A stretch of DNA of 57,730 bases from the NCBI GenBank assembly GCA_021158225.1, contig JAGGUZ010000003.1, forward strand, positions 1 through 57,730. Reading direction: 5' to 3'. A program made the translations under genes and the position numbers. The notes beneath the pieces were generated by a model. It was not told where the DNA came from, did no database searches, and worked only from the letters and a program-made list of their open reading frames with translations. This stretch comes from a bacterium (GTDB lineage Bacteria; Patescibacteriota; Gracilibacteria; UBA1369; PNNO01). This document shows, in pieces, positions 38,015 through 46,902 of the stretch (position 1 is its first letter; every line of letters begins with the position of its first letter).

Positions 38015-39760
38015 CTACCAACCGCCTCCACCTCCACCACCAAATCCCCCACCGGAGAATCCGCCGGAAAACCCACTTCCACCACCCCATGCGCTCGAAC
38101 CTCCGCTACTTCTTGGCGAAGACGCAAATGCGGTTTGTGTGTGCACTGAGAACCTATTTAAATGATCCAATAAATAAAATGTATTAAATGTGCTCATGTC
38201 ATTACTTTCAAACCAACTTGGGGGTTTTTTGTAAATATCTTTAAAAGCTCCAGCCCATTTTTCTCCAAGCCCAAGAACCATTGCGTAAGGAAGAAGCTTT
38301 TCAAAAAAGATATTCTGATCTTCTTGAAATTTAATTCTATCTTTTTCAGCGGTGCGTATATATTCTTCCAATCCTTTAATCTCTATAAGTGTTTTTGCCC
38401 CTTTAATAGTTTTACGTGGCATTATAAAAGAAAACAGAATAAATAGTCCTCCACTTGCCACAATTGCAAAAACAGCAGTTAGACCGATAAAATCAGTTAT
38501 AAATCCTGCCCCAAATAAAGTAGCCCATATTATTCCAATCCCTATTCCCATATAAATTGCCCTAATATTCTCCGGATTATGAGCAAGATACCCGTCCTTA
38601 ACCAAACCTGTATAAATTTGTTTTTTTATACCTTTTATATGTTTATAAAACTTATATTTAAGCGATGAAATTTTAATTTTCTTTTTCCCACCGAATATTG
38701 CCCCCAAAATCTTTTTTTCATGAGACTTCATATTCTTATCATCCGAATAACTTTTGACAACTTCGAGTTCATAATCAGTGTCATCAAAGAAAAACATCTT
38801 TTTTGACTTAATTTCATGTATTTTTATATATCCTCTAACAGCATAAGTAATAATTACACTTGTTATATCTTGTATATCAACTTTTTCGTCTATAATTGTT
38901 CCAACTTCAGTTGGAGTTAAATCGTCGGGAGGTTCAAATCTTGGAATAACTGTATCTCCAACTTTTGGATCTCTACCAACCGTATACCATTTCCAAAAAA
39001 GGAAAACAAACACAAACAAAGGAATTAGCAAAGACCAATTATCAACAACAAACCACCAAATTTTCATAAACCAAGAAGCTTCACTTATAATCCCTTTCGG
39101 CCAACCGGCAACTATTGTAAAACCTTCTCCCGGAGCCGATGGCTTTGTAATGGAATATTGCAAAGTTTGCCCATCTATAACAGTAGATAAACAATCCTTC
39201 GAAGTCTCCCCGTAAAACCCGGTATAACAAGTGGATGAAAGAGAGCTCTCATCTACTTCTTGAGGTAAATGAACCGTAACCGTACTTGAAAGAACCGGAA
39301 TATCCCACGAACTATACGGATTCCAATAAAGTTCGTTATGTTCATCAAAATAACCAATTGCCCTGTTAATATCATAAGCTATTACATATGTTTGTATGTC
39401 GTTATACACAACATCTTTGTCCCCGATTTTAATAATATACTCTCCACCGCTTTTATACTCCGATGCTATCGAGCGAGATTTTCTATTTTCATCTGTAACA
39501 CTTATAAGTTTAAAACGGAGATTAAAAGGATTCCCGAATTTATCTTTATAGCTTATTGGGATATGCCTGTATATACCATGATGTGGCGACCTTGTAAAAT
39601 CCGCCTTAACTGTTTCCACAACATGGATTTCTCCCGACTTATCAAGTCTTATATCTTGATTAACTTCAGGCAAATTCCAGGAATAATCAGCAAGTGCGGA
39701 AGGCGCCAGCAAAGCTAAAAATCCAAGTGTAGCAAGAAACTTTTTCATAAGAGAAAACAA
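38015..39760 (-). CDS. DUF2207 membrane protein with a glycine-rich C-terminus
   Basis: The 581-residue protein has a signal peptide (cut after SALA), an extracellular beta-rich DUF2207 domain to about residue 220 (SGEIHVVETVKADFTRSPHHGIYRHIP is typical), a transmembrane segment near residue 240, and two more near 405-445. The C-terminus is a Ser/Gly run ending in GGGGGGW, a common feature of this family. LemA lies directly upstream on the same strand; lemA and DUF2207 genes are very often paired in bacteria. Function of the pair is unknown; a role in envelope homeostasis is suspected. Confidence 0.9.
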   Translation of the reverse strand: MFSLMKKFLATLGFLALLAPSALADYSWNLPEVNQDIRLDKSGEIHVVETVKADFTRSPHHGIYRHIPISYKDKFGNPFNLRFKLISVTDENRKSRSIASEYKSGGEYIIKIGDKDVVYNDIQTYVIAYDINRAIGYFDEHNELYWNPYSSWDIPVLSSTVTVHLPQEVDESSLSSTCYTGFYGETSKDCLSTVIDGQTLQYSITKPSAPGEGFTIVAGWPKGIISEASWFMKIWWFVVDNWSLLIPLFVFVFLFWKWYTVGRDPKVGDTVIPRFEPPDDLTPTEVGTIIDEKVDIQDITSVIITYAVRGYIKIHEIKSKKMFFFDDTDYELEVVKSYSDDKNMKSHEKKILGAIFGGKKKIKISSLKYKFYKHIKGIKKQIYTGLVKDGYLAHNPENIRAIYMGIGIGIIWATLFGAGFITDFIGLTAVFAIVASGGLFILFSFIMPRKTIKGAKTLIEIKGLEEYIRTAEKDRIKFQEDQNIFFEKLLPYAMVLGLGEKWAGAFKDIYKKPPSWFESNDMSTFNTFYLLDHLNRFSVHTQTAFASSPRSSGGSSAWGGGSGFSGGFSGGGFGGGGGGGW

Positions 39761-40351
39761 TTATTCTTCTTTTTTATCGTCATCAGTTTTCTTTTCATCA
39801 GAAAAACTAACTTTTACATTCTTTCTTTCTTCGTCGTCAATTTCAAAGAAATCACGTTTCTTAAATCCAAGCATTCCGGCAACTATATTGTTCGGGAAAA
39901 CTTGCAATTTTGTGTTGAAATCACGAACAGTCCCATTGTAATACCTTCTTGACATTTGAATATGCTCTTCAATTTCTTTTAATGTCTCCTGAAGCTCCAT
40001 AAAATTCTGATTTGCTTTCAACTCAGGATAATTCTCCGCCACTGCAAACAAAGACTTTAAAGTTGATGATAACATATTCTCAGCTTTTGCAGACTCGTTA
40101 GGCGTTTTTGCCTGCATAGCTTGGCTTCTTGCTTTTGTAACCTCCTCAAAAACCCCAGCTTCATGTTTTGCATAACCCTTTACAGTCTCAACCATATTTG
40201 GGATAAGATCCCATCTTCTTTTAAGTTGAGTATCAATATCTGACCAACCTTCATCAACTTTGTTTCGAAGAATAATCAAAGAATTGTAAACTCCCATTGC
40301 AAATAGCCCCACAAGAATAACAATTCCGAGTACAATGTATAAAACTTCCAT
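39761..40351 (-). CDS. lemA: LemA family protein
   Basis: The 196-residue protein has an N-terminal membrane segment (about residues 2-25) and the long helical LemA domain. Family motifs are VDEGWSDIDTQLKRRWDLIPNMVETVKGYAKHE in parts, LFAVAENYPELKANQNFMELQ and RRYYNGTVRDFNTKLQVFPNNIVA. A short charged tail follows. The next gene starts 1 base later. A TACAAT hexamer with a weak TTAACT 17 bases before it, about 35 bases upstream, may be the promoter of the pair. Confidence 0.95.
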   Translation of the reverse strand: MEVLYIVLGIVILVGLFAMGVYNSLIILRNKVDEGWSDIDTQLKRRWDLIPNMVETVKGYAKHEAGVFEEVTKARSQAMQAKTPNESAKAENMLSSTLKSLFAVAENYPELKANQNFMELQETLKEIEEHIQMSRRYYNGTVRDFNTKLQVFPNNIVAGMLGFKKRDFFEIDDEERKNVKVSFSDEKKTDDDKKEE

Positions 40352-40444
40352 TGTTTTGTCGTTAAAAAATAAACCGGAACAATTGTATCAGATTTAAGAT
40401 TACAAGTTAAGTTTCAAATGCACGAATAAAATTCAACTTCGCAC

Positions 40445-40474
40445 TTGACATATATACCAATATCAAGTTAAAAT
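40445..40474 (+). promoter_or_regulatory. Promoter of the 40509 gene
   Basis: A perfect TTGACA at 40445 and TAAAAT at 40469 are separated by 18 bases. Confidence 0.6.
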
Positions 40475-40508
40475 TGTCTCCTTTTTTATCTATAACCTTA
40501 ATTGTAAA

Positions 40509-41270
40509 ATGGGAATTGAAAAAAATACGGGAATGGAACACGGTTTATATCCCGAACAAGTAAATAGTCTAAGACTATCAAATGTCGATGAATTCGACGA
40601 AAATACCGTGGCTTATGCAAGACTCGGTGAAGAGACTTTAATAACTTTAGCCGCAACCGGAGAAGCTCCTTATGCGTCTTTGGTGCCAGATGCACTTGAA
40701 TACAAATTGGCAGAATTTGATGACGAATTGGATGACCCGTTAAGAGACCTAAGTAGTCCAACCGGAACAACAAAGTTCTTCTTTATGGTAGGCGAACTTG
40801 CAAAACGAGGATTTAACGTACACCAAGTTTTAGATTTAGGAGAAGAAAGCGATTTAATACGTTTTCTTGATGACTTTAAAAACGATAGATTCCCGGAAGA
40901 AGCCAAATCTTCAGAAGCCATAAACAAATTTGTAACAAAAGCCAGAGAATTTGGAATATCACGCCCGGAACTAAATAAAATATTCAATAAAGCAAGTAAG
41001 AAAAAAGGTGTTTTAATAGGCCTATCACAAGCGTTCCTGGACGAAGCCGGAGATGACGCTTGGCCTGAACAAAATAATATCAAGAACAATCATCCTTGCA
41101 GATATGCAAAACTTCGGGGAGGATTAAAGCTTGAACATATAACAGGAATCCTTCCTCTTGATAAAACTTCAAACGCTGTTATGGATACTATAACAAACAA
41201 TCTTGACGACAAAGTTGAAAAAGTAAAAACTCTTGTTGGACAAGAAGTAGATAATACTCTGCAAGTTTAA
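40509..41270 (+). CDS. Unknown acidic cytoplasmic protein
   Basis: The 253-residue protein is unrecognised. It is acidic with many Asp and Glu, has no membrane segment, and looks helical in the middle (INKFVTKAREFGISRPELNKIFNKASKKK). It has its own promoter and overlaps the convergent lipoprotein gene by four bases. No function can be proposed. Confidence 0.72.
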   Translation: MGIEKNTGMEHGLYPEQVNSLRLSNVDEFDENTVAYARLGEETLITLAATGEAPYASLVPDALEYKLAEFDDELDDPLRDLSSPTGTTKFFFMVGELAKRGFNVHQVLDLGEESDLIRFLDDFKNDRFPEEAKSSEAINKFVTKAREFGISRPELNKIFNKASKKKGVLIGLSQAFLDEAGDDAWPEQNNIKNNHPCRYAKLRGGLKLEHITGILPLDKTSNAVMDTITNNLDDKVEKVKTLVGQEVDNTLQV

Positions 41271-41722
41271 TTGAGTTTGTCGTAAATTTCCACCATTTTT
41301 CCACCAAACTGAGTGTTTATTAGAGTAAGTTGCTTACCGTCATCACTCAGTTGGAATGTTGAAATATATCTATCTTTAATTCCTCCCGGGCAATCATTAT
41401 CTGTAATAGAAATACTCATAATCCCATCTCTAACCGACATATTCCCCTTTATGGTGCACTTTGCAGTAGATGATTCGTATGTATTTTCAGTCATTTTAAT
41501 TGTAGCCGGATCAACATTTTGGACAACTCCATCCAATGTTGCGCTAACACGCGACCACGAACCTATATAACCGGAATTAATCCAACTCTTAATTCTCTTA
41601 GTTTGTACTTTTTCTGTAGTTTGCGCTTTATCAGCAGACTGGTGAACTTGGCTATCGTTATCACATGCGCTAAACGATGTTATCGCCGTAATAAAAAATA
41701 TCGCAATAAAAAATTTTTTCAT
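41267..41722 (-). CDS. Probable lipoprotein of unknown function
   Basis: The 151-residue protein begins with a lipoprotein signal peptide: MKKFF, a hydrophobic stretch, then the lipobox-like FSAC with the lipidated Cys near residue 20. The mature part has a short polar linker and a beta-rich domain (YIGSWSRVSATLDGV, YESSTAKCTIKGNM, QLTLINTQFGGKM) of the size and pattern of small lipocalin-like modules. Two further cysteines may form a disulfide. Role unknown. Confidence 0.72.
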   Translation of the reverse strand: MKKFFIAIFFITAITSFSACDNDSQVHQSADKAQTTEKVQTKRIKSWINSGYIGSWSRVSATLDGVVQNVDPATIKMTENTYESSTAKCTIKGNMSVRDGIMSISITDNDCPGGIKDRYISTFQLSDDGKQLTLINTQFGGKMVEIYDKLN

Positions 41723-41782
41723 TTGGGTTTGATTAAAAAAACACTGGAAAATTATAGCATTAAAAACACAATTATACTAGAA

Positions 41783-42934
41783 TCACTCCCTCACAAAAGA
41801 AAATAGAATCATAGAAACAAACACTAAAACTATACTGTAAACAAACATTGCTTCGGGATTTATCTTGTCCCATATCAGCCCTGCAATAAATCCTCCCGGA
41901 AGAGCCACCAAACCTATAGCTGTATGAAAAGCTCCAAGCGCTGTCGCTTTTAAATCTTTAGGTGCCAAATCAACAACAAACGCCCTTTGGACTCCGTCTA
42001 TCATTGCGTAAAAAATTCCATAAAGAGCAAAAGCGAGCAACATAGCATATAAATTCGAAATAAAAATCAATCCAAAAGTCATAATGGCAAATAATGTATA
42101 TCCCCCAATTAATAAAGGTTTCCTGCCTATCTTATCAGAAAGTATTCCTGCCGGAATTATAAATATTGTATATACAACATAAAACAAAACATAAAGAAGA
42201 ATCGCCGTATTATCGGCAAGCCCTATGTTTTGAGCTCTTAATAATAAGAAGGCATATCCAAAGTGTCCCAATGCAAAAACGGAAGATACACCAATAAAAA
42301 TCTTTAAATCTCTCGGCAATCTTTTAAAACTTGATTTCAATGATATTTGTTCCCTATTTTTTTCCGATTGAATATTAACGGCAACTTTCTTTTCCTTAAG
42401 AAAAAGAATAGTAATAACCGCCACAACGGAAGGCAAAAATGCAAATAAAAATATATTTTTATATCCGAAAATCGGGAATAAAAAGAAAGCCGCCAAAGCT
42501 CCGAATACAGAACCGAGTCCATCCATTGCTCTATGAAAACCATATGCTTTTCCTCTTGTTTCCAAAGTGCATGAATCAGCTACAATTGCATCTCTTGGAG
42601 CGGTTCTAAGCCCTTTCCCAATTCTTTCTATTACGCGAACAAAAAGAACAAAAAACCATCCGCTTGCAAATGCAAAAAGTGGCTTTGTTATTGAAGATAA
42701 CGAGTACCCCAACAAAACAAATGATTTCCTTCTTTTTATTTTATCGGACCAATATCCGGATATAACTTTAAATAACGATGCGGTTGTTTCCGCGGCACCT
42801 TCAATAATACCCACTTGATACGCAGTAGCACCCAAAACGCTTGTTAAGAACAAGGGAATTAACGGAAAAACCATTTGGCTTGATAAATCCGTAAACATGC
42901 TAACAAGCCCTAATATCAGAATATTCCTGGTAAT
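41783..42934 (-). CDS. MFS transporter
   Basis: This is a 12-helix major facilitator permease, probably a drug or metabolite exporter. The first helix is NILILGLVSMFTDLSSQMVFPLIPLFL, the loop 2-3 motif appears as GYWSDKIKRRKSFVLLGY, and an equivalent loop after helix 8 reads ILSDKIGRKPLLIGGYTL. The ORF-track start (43114) lies deep inside rubrerythrin and gives non-protein-like sequence, so it is rejected. Between the rubrerythrin stop and the first in-frame ATG (42898, inside helix 1) there is no ATG, GTG or TTG; an ATT at 42934 gives a full helix 1. The start is therefore unresolved. Substrate unknown. Confidence 0.82.
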   Translation of the reverse strand: MTRNILILGLVSMFTDLSSQMVFPLIPLFLTSVLGATAYQVGIIEGAAETTASLFKVISGYWSDKIKRRKSFVLLGYSLSSITKPLFAFASGWFFVLFVRVIERIGKGLRTAPRDAIVADSCTLETRGKAYGFHRAMDGLGSVFGALAAFFLFPIFGYKNIFLFAFLPSVVAVITILFLKEKKVAVNIQSEKNREQISLKSSFKRLPRDLKIFIGVSSVFALGHFGYAFLLLRAQNIGLADNTAILLYVLFYVVYTIFIIPAGILSDKIGRKPLLIGGYTLFAIMTFGLIFISNLYAMLLAFALYGIFYAMIDGVQRAFVVDLAPKDLKATALGAFHTAIGLVALPGGFIAGLIWDKINPEAMFVYSIVLVFVSMILFSFVRE

Positions 42935-42962
42935 CCCGTTTAAAAAACCTATTTTTTTACTT

Positions 42963-43547
42963 TTAGTATTGTTCAGATTGAAGTTCAAAGAAATTTTTCG
43001 GATGCGAGCAAGAAGGACATTTCTCCGGTGGCTCTTCTCCTTCGTGAATATATCCACACTCTCTGCAAACCCAATAAACTTTCTTCTCTTTCTTGAATAC
43101 CGTATTTGCTTCAACTTCTTTTAAAAGCTTTTGAAATCTTGCCTCATGATGCCTTTCCGCAACAGCAATAGCCCTCAATCTTACGGCAATCGCCAGAAAA
43201 CCTTCTTTTTCCGCAATATCAGCAAACTCCGGATACATTTGAGTTTGTTCATAGTTTTCTCCGGCAATAGCGGACTTTAAATTTTCCGCCGTATCTCCCA
43301 AAGTTGTTGGCGCGTTAGCCTCCACTGTTATCTCACTTAATTCTTCTCCGCTTTTTTTCTTTAGTTCGTTAATAAGCCTAAAAAGCCATTTTGCATGTTG
43401 TCTTTCGTTCTCAGCGGTAAGCAAAAATATTTCGGAAATCTGCTCGAAACCTTCTTTCTTGGCGATTTTCGCATAAAGACTATACCTGTTTCTTGCCTGG
43501 CTCTCGCCAATAAAAGCTTTTGTTAAGTTTTTAATAGTCTCGTTCAT
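42963..43547 (-). CDS. Rubrerythrin
   Basis: Rubrerythrin is a non-haem diiron peroxidase that removes H2O2 in anaerobes. The 194-residue protein has a ferritin-like four-helix domain with the Glu/His ligands (FIGESQARNRYSLYAKIA, ENERQHAKWLF, AVAERHHEARF) and a C-terminal rubredoxin-like Fe site with CRECG and CPSC. Length is normal. The MFS gene follows immediately and may be co-transcribed. It suggests an anaerobic or microaerophilic life, together with the peroxiredoxin at 49.4 kb. Confidence 0.96.
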   Translation of the reverse strand: MNETIKNLTKAFIGESQARNRYSLYAKIAKKEGFEQISEIFLLTAENERQHAKWLFRLINELKKKSGEELSEITVEANAPTTLGDTAENLKSAIAGENYEQTQMYPEFADIAEKEGFLAIAVRLRAIAVAERHHEARFQKLLKEVEANTVFKKEKKVYWVCRECGYIHEGEEPPEKCPSCSHPKNFFELQSEQY

Positions 43548-43580
43548 AATTATGTTTTGTTAAATTATTACACATCTGCA

Positions 43581-43609
43581 AGTCTATTAATTAAGTCACC
43601 ACAAGTCAA
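43581..43609 (-). promoter_or_regulatory. Promoter of rubrerythrin
   Basis: On the minus strand TTGACT (43604-43609) and TAGACT (43581-43586) are separated by 17 bases, about 35 bases before the start. Confidence 0.6.
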
Positions 43610-43637
43610 TCAAGAAACTGTTGCCAATACATTAAAT

Positions 43638-43666
43638 TTGAAAATATGACAAAGTTATGATAACAT
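43638..43666 (+). promoter_or_regulatory. Possible promoter of the 43694 gene
   Basis: TTGAAA at 43638 and TAACAT at 43661 are separated by 17 bases, back-to-back with the rubrerythrin promoter. Confidence 0.42.
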
Positions 43667-43693
43667 CATCCCCAAATTAAATTTTAATCAAAA

Positions 43694-44272
43694 ATGTTAG
43701 AAGAAATAACTGAAAAGTTTACGGATAAACAGGAAAAGGCTGTTGAAAAGGCTGTTGATGTTATTATTGCAGTTTTGACAAAATCATCTGGCTATATAAA
43801 AAAAAATTTGCTTAGAGTTCTTGGAATATTTCCGAAAAATGGCGCACATATGCTTGATTGTATATTGGTTAATTCCGACGTAGTTGATTTTGATGATGCT
43901 AATGAAGTTGCAACGTCTCTTCATAATGATGAGTTAAGAACAGAGGTTCTTAGAAGATTAAGAAATAGAGGATTTTTTAAAAAAGAGGATGACAAACGCA
44001 AAGCAGATAAAATGAATAAAGTGAACGAAGTACGTGAAGTATATTCTTCTTTACAGCTTGTAACTGTTTTTATGGCTCGCGAACAGATACAGTGGCTTGT
44101 TAAAAGAATAATCTTGTTTAATGAACAATTGGATGCTTCCGTTATAACTGTGTTTATTAAATCATTCGCAATTCTTGATGACAATAGAGTAGATCAAATA
44201 ATAGATTGTCTAAAAAATGGCGAGTGTCGAATGAAACTTGTTAAAATTATAAGCAATAAAAAATTTATTTAA
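43694..44272 (+). CDS. Unknown helical protein
   Basis: The 192-residue protein is all-helical by appearance, charged and soluble, with repeated short helices reminiscent of HEAT or armadillo units (LRVLGIFPKNGAHMLDCILV; TVFIKSFAILDDNRVDQIIDCL), though no family is recognised. It is divergent from rubrerythrin, and its 3' end overlaps a minus-strand gene remnant. Function unknown. Confidence 0.7.
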   Translation: MLEEITEKFTDKQEKAVEKAVDVIIAVLTKSSGYIKKNLLRVLGIFPKNGAHMLDCILVNSDVVDFDDANEVATSLHNDELRTEVLRRLRNRGFFKKEDDKRKADKMNKVNEVREVYSSLQLVTVFMAREQIQWLVKRIILFNEQLDASVITVFIKSFAILDDNRVDQIIDCLKNGECRMKLVKIISNKKFI

Positions 44273-44365
44273 AAACCCTTTTTCCTTTAGAGAGATAGGC
44301 TTGTTACTTTTACGCTCCCTTAACTGCTTTGCAATCACATCAACCTTTCTTTCGTGAGTTGTCAT
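44210..44365 (-). pseudogene. N-terminal stub of a possible FAD-binding oxidoreductase
   Basis: A 51-codon minus-strand frame starts at 44365 and reads MTTHERKVDVIAKQLRERKS then NKPISLKEKG. From memory this matches the start of FAD-binding oxidoreductases, which continue for several hundred residues; here the similarity stops after about 30 codons and the frame runs into the 3' end of the 43694 gene. The rest of the gene seems to have been deleted. The identification rests on recall of the N-terminal pattern and needs a search. Confidence 0.45.
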
Positions 44366-44396
44366 AAATTTTTTAGTTTTAAGTTAAGTTATTTGT

Positions 44397-45641
44397 TTAA
44401 GTTCCATACATAATCGTAGCCAATTGTAGAAATACAAAAAAACCGAAAACATCCGTAGCCGTTGTTATAAAAATAGTCGCCGATGAGGCTGGGTCCTTCC
44501 CCATTTTTTTCATAAAAATCGGGATTACAGCTCCGAAAAAACCTGCAATTATAAGATTTATCACCATTGCAAGCCCTATAATAAGCCCTAAAACCGGACT
44601 CTTATTCCAAAGCACAGCAATACCGGCAACCAATAAACCATTTATAATTCCGTTTACTCCACCTGCAATAACTTCATTTAGAATTACCTTCTTTGCCGTT
44701 TTGGAATTAACTTCCTTTAGCGCCAACCCTCTAACCATAACGGCAAGTGTTTGAGTTCCGGCGTTACCACCCATCCCCGCAACAATAGGCATATAAACCG
44801 CAAGCAAAACAAAAGCGGAAATTGTTTCTTTAAATAAACTTACAATCATTGCCGCAAAAAATGCTGTACCCAAGTTTACAATAAGCCACTTATATCTATT
44901 TTTTACTTTTATAAAAGCTGAATCCAAAACATCTTCTTCATCACTAATACCCGCGAAATCTCTTAAATTATTCGCCGATTGATTTTCTATAAATTTTAAG
45001 ATGTCATCAGAATAAATAACTCCCAAAATACTATAATCCGAATCCAAAACAATAATCTTATTATGAGGATTCTTCTTAAAAAGAGATATCACACCATTTT
45101 CATCCATATCGTATTTAACGGAAGGGACTTTTGCTATGTATTTGTTTATCTTCTCGTTTCTTTTGGATATAGCAAGCGTATAAAACGGGAGCTCTCCAAC
45201 CAAAAAACCTTCTTCCACAACAAGTATTGTAGGAATCTTCCCTGTTCTTTTTTCATGTTTTCGAATTATCTTGGAAAGATCTTCAAATGTTTTGTTCTTT
45301 CTTATCTCAATATAATCCAAGCTCATTAATCCGGCAGCAGTTCTGGAATCAAACTTAAGCAAAAATTCAACTTTTTTCTTAATATCTCTTCCCAATTTTT
45401 TCAAAAGCCTCCTTCTTCTTTTTTTGGGAATTCTCTGCAATAAATCGGTTACTTCATCCGGATCTAAATAATCCCCAAGCTGTACAATCTCTTTGTTATT
45501 CAACTTCTTCATAAGCTCACGCTGAATCGCATTAGGCAAACCAAGAAGAACAAACCCCCTGCTATTAGGGGGTAAGTCCCGGAAAAGAGAGACCCTTTTC
45601 GTCCTATTAAGTAATATTTCTTGAGCTAAATCGTTTTTCAT
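44397..45641 (-). CDS. mgtE: Magnesium transporter MgtE
   Basis: MgtE is a Mg2+-gated channel of the cytoplasmic membrane. The 414-residue protein has the N-domain (LGDYLDPDEVTDLLQRIPKKRRRRLLKKL) to about residue 125, a CBS pair to about residue 235, and five transmembrane helices with the ion-pore signature AGMGGNAGTQTLAVMVRGLAL near residue 290 and a conserved Asp in the last helices (ATDVFGFFVFL). The N-domain is somewhat short compared with the usual 450-residue proteins. The small membrane gene just upstream abuts it, so the two form an operon. Confidence 0.94.
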   Translation of the reverse strand: MKNDLAQEILLNRTKRVSLFRDLPPNSRGFVLLGLPNAIQRELMKKLNNKEIVQLGDYLDPDEVTDLLQRIPKKRRRRLLKKLGRDIKKKVEFLLKFDSRTAAGLMSLDYIEIRKNKTFEDLSKIIRKHEKRTGKIPTILVVEEGFLVGELPFYTLAISKRNEKINKYIAKVPSVKYDMDENGVISLFKKNPHNKIIVLDSDYSILGVIYSDDILKFIENQSANNLRDFAGISDEEDVLDSAFIKVKNRYKWLIVNLGTAFFAAMIVSLFKETISAFVLLAVYMPIVAGMGGNAGTQTLAVMVRGLALKEVNSKTAKKVILNEVIAGGVNGIINGLLVAGIAVLWNKSPVLGLIIGLAMVINLIIAGFFGAVIPIFMKKMGKDPASSATIFITTATDVFGFFVFLQLATIMYGT

Positions 45642-46088
45642 CTACTTTTTGTTGTAGAAAGGATGTTTAACACACATAATTTCTAAATAAAGCACGAATG
45701 CGTTAAGCGCCAATGAGAGATACTGTACTCCTTGCGAAAACGAAGACAACAAAGCAAGTACGGTAAAGATTATACTAACTATAATAGCCCATTTTTGCCC
45801 TTTGAAAATTCCAACCGTAATAAATATTCCAAGAATAAAGAACAAAATAACCGGAATAAGTAAAAAAGTCCCCATTGTAGCTAGAAATGAAGCCATTGGG
45901 AAGTTTTGCATTCCAGATCCTTGTAACATTTGAGAAAGCATTGCTCCTCCGCCAATAACAGCAAATATAAGTATCACAAGCACAATACCCATAAGTACAA
46001 GCCCGATAATATCGAGCACACCAATAGTGGTTCCTTCCCACGGACGTTTAACTCCATGCGTTTGGACCTGTGTGTTTTCATTTTCCAT
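45642..46088 (-). CDS. Unknown four-helix membrane protein
   Basis: The 148-residue protein has a short polar N-terminus and four hydrophobic segments (about residues 23-50, 68-93, 98-115 and 120-140). No family is recognised, although the layout resembles small DUF4064-like or Yip1-like membrane proteins. Its stop abuts the mgtE start, which suggests co-transcription and perhaps a link to ion transport; this is only positional evidence. Confidence 0.75.
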   Translation of the reverse strand: MENENTQVQTHGVKRPWEGTTIGVLDIIGLVLMGIVLVILIFAVIGGGAMLSQMLQGSGMQNFPMASFLATMGTFLLIPVILFFILGIFITVGIFKGQKWAIIVSIIFTVLALLSSFSQGVQYLSLALNAFVLYLEIMCVKHPFYNKK

Positions 46089-46131
46089 AGATAGAATGTA
46101 AAAAATAAAATAAACCTTGGTAATTATAACT

Positions 46132-46848
46132 TTATTGAATCTTTTTTACAATTTTCTTGCCTATTTTCTTTATAAATTTCGGTAAATGCAATTTTGTAGC
46201 AAACTCATACATATTCTTTAAAAACAAAACATATCTATTTTTTATTCTGTCTTTTAATGAATTTTGCTTGACCTTTTTTGCGTATGTAATGGAATCAATA
46301 AATTTAACATCCTTAAAATATTTTGATTTATATACCGATTTGGCAACAACTTTTTTAACCCCCGGCCAACCTATTGTATCGTGAAAAGCCATAACCCCAC
46401 CTTCAACAACTTTTGGAAACCACACATCAAAATCAAGCCTAATAAAATCGTAGTCATGAGCTCCATCTATAAAAATAAACGCAACAGGCTTGTTAAAATC
46501 TTTGGAAGCATCTTCCGATGTTTTTACAATAGGCTCAACAATATCATCAACTTGCGCATCTTCTATATTTTTTTTAAATTCATTAAAAGTCCAAATTTTC
46601 TCATGACTGTCTTTATGCCTTGACGAACCGGTATGAGGATCAATTGCATAGATCTCAATTTTGTTTCCATCTTTAGAACCTTCTCCCAAACAAACAGTGG
46701 ATTTCCCTTTCCATGAACCTATTTCCACAATTACCCCATTATTTGGACAACTTTTTGCAAGTCTGTAAAGAATATCTGCTTCTTTATCCGTTAACCACCC
46801 TTCAAGTTTTCGAACGGTTTTTAAAAGTTCTGTTATATCTTTTGTCAT
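46132..46848 (-). CDS. Class I SAM-dependent methyltransferase (Methyltransf_24 type)
   Basis: The 238-residue protein has the AdoMet-binding motif I VEIGSWKGKSTVCLGEG near residues 40-55, the post-I acidic loop IYAIDPHTG, and the family signature IFIDGAHDYDFIRLDFDVWFPKVVEGGVMAFHD. This subgroup is often found in sugar and cell-surface biosynthesis clusters. The C-terminal 40 residues are basic (KFIKKIGKKIVKK). The substrate is unknown. Confidence 0.88.
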   Translation of the reverse strand: MTKDITELLKTVRKLEGWLTDKEADILYRLAKSCPNNGVIVEIGSWKGKSTVCLGEGSKDGNKIEIYAIDPHTGSSRHKDSHEKIWTFNEFKKNIEDAQVDDIVEPIVKTSEDASKDFNKPVAFIFIDGAHDYDFIRLDFDVWFPKVVEGGVMAFHDTIGWPGVKKVVAKSVYKSKYFKDVKFIDSITYAKKVKQNSLKDRIKNRYVLFLKNMYEFATKLHLPKFIKKIGKKIVKKIQ

Positions 46849-46902
46849 ATTATATTAATTATAAAAATTTAAATCTTAATTAAAGTAGCAAATTCAGCCG
46901 TA

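Noticed and set aside
42963-43114. ORF-track N-terminal extension of the MFS transporter
   Set aside because: It lies inside the rubrerythrin gene in another frame and gives basic, non-membrane sequence unlike any MFS N-terminus.
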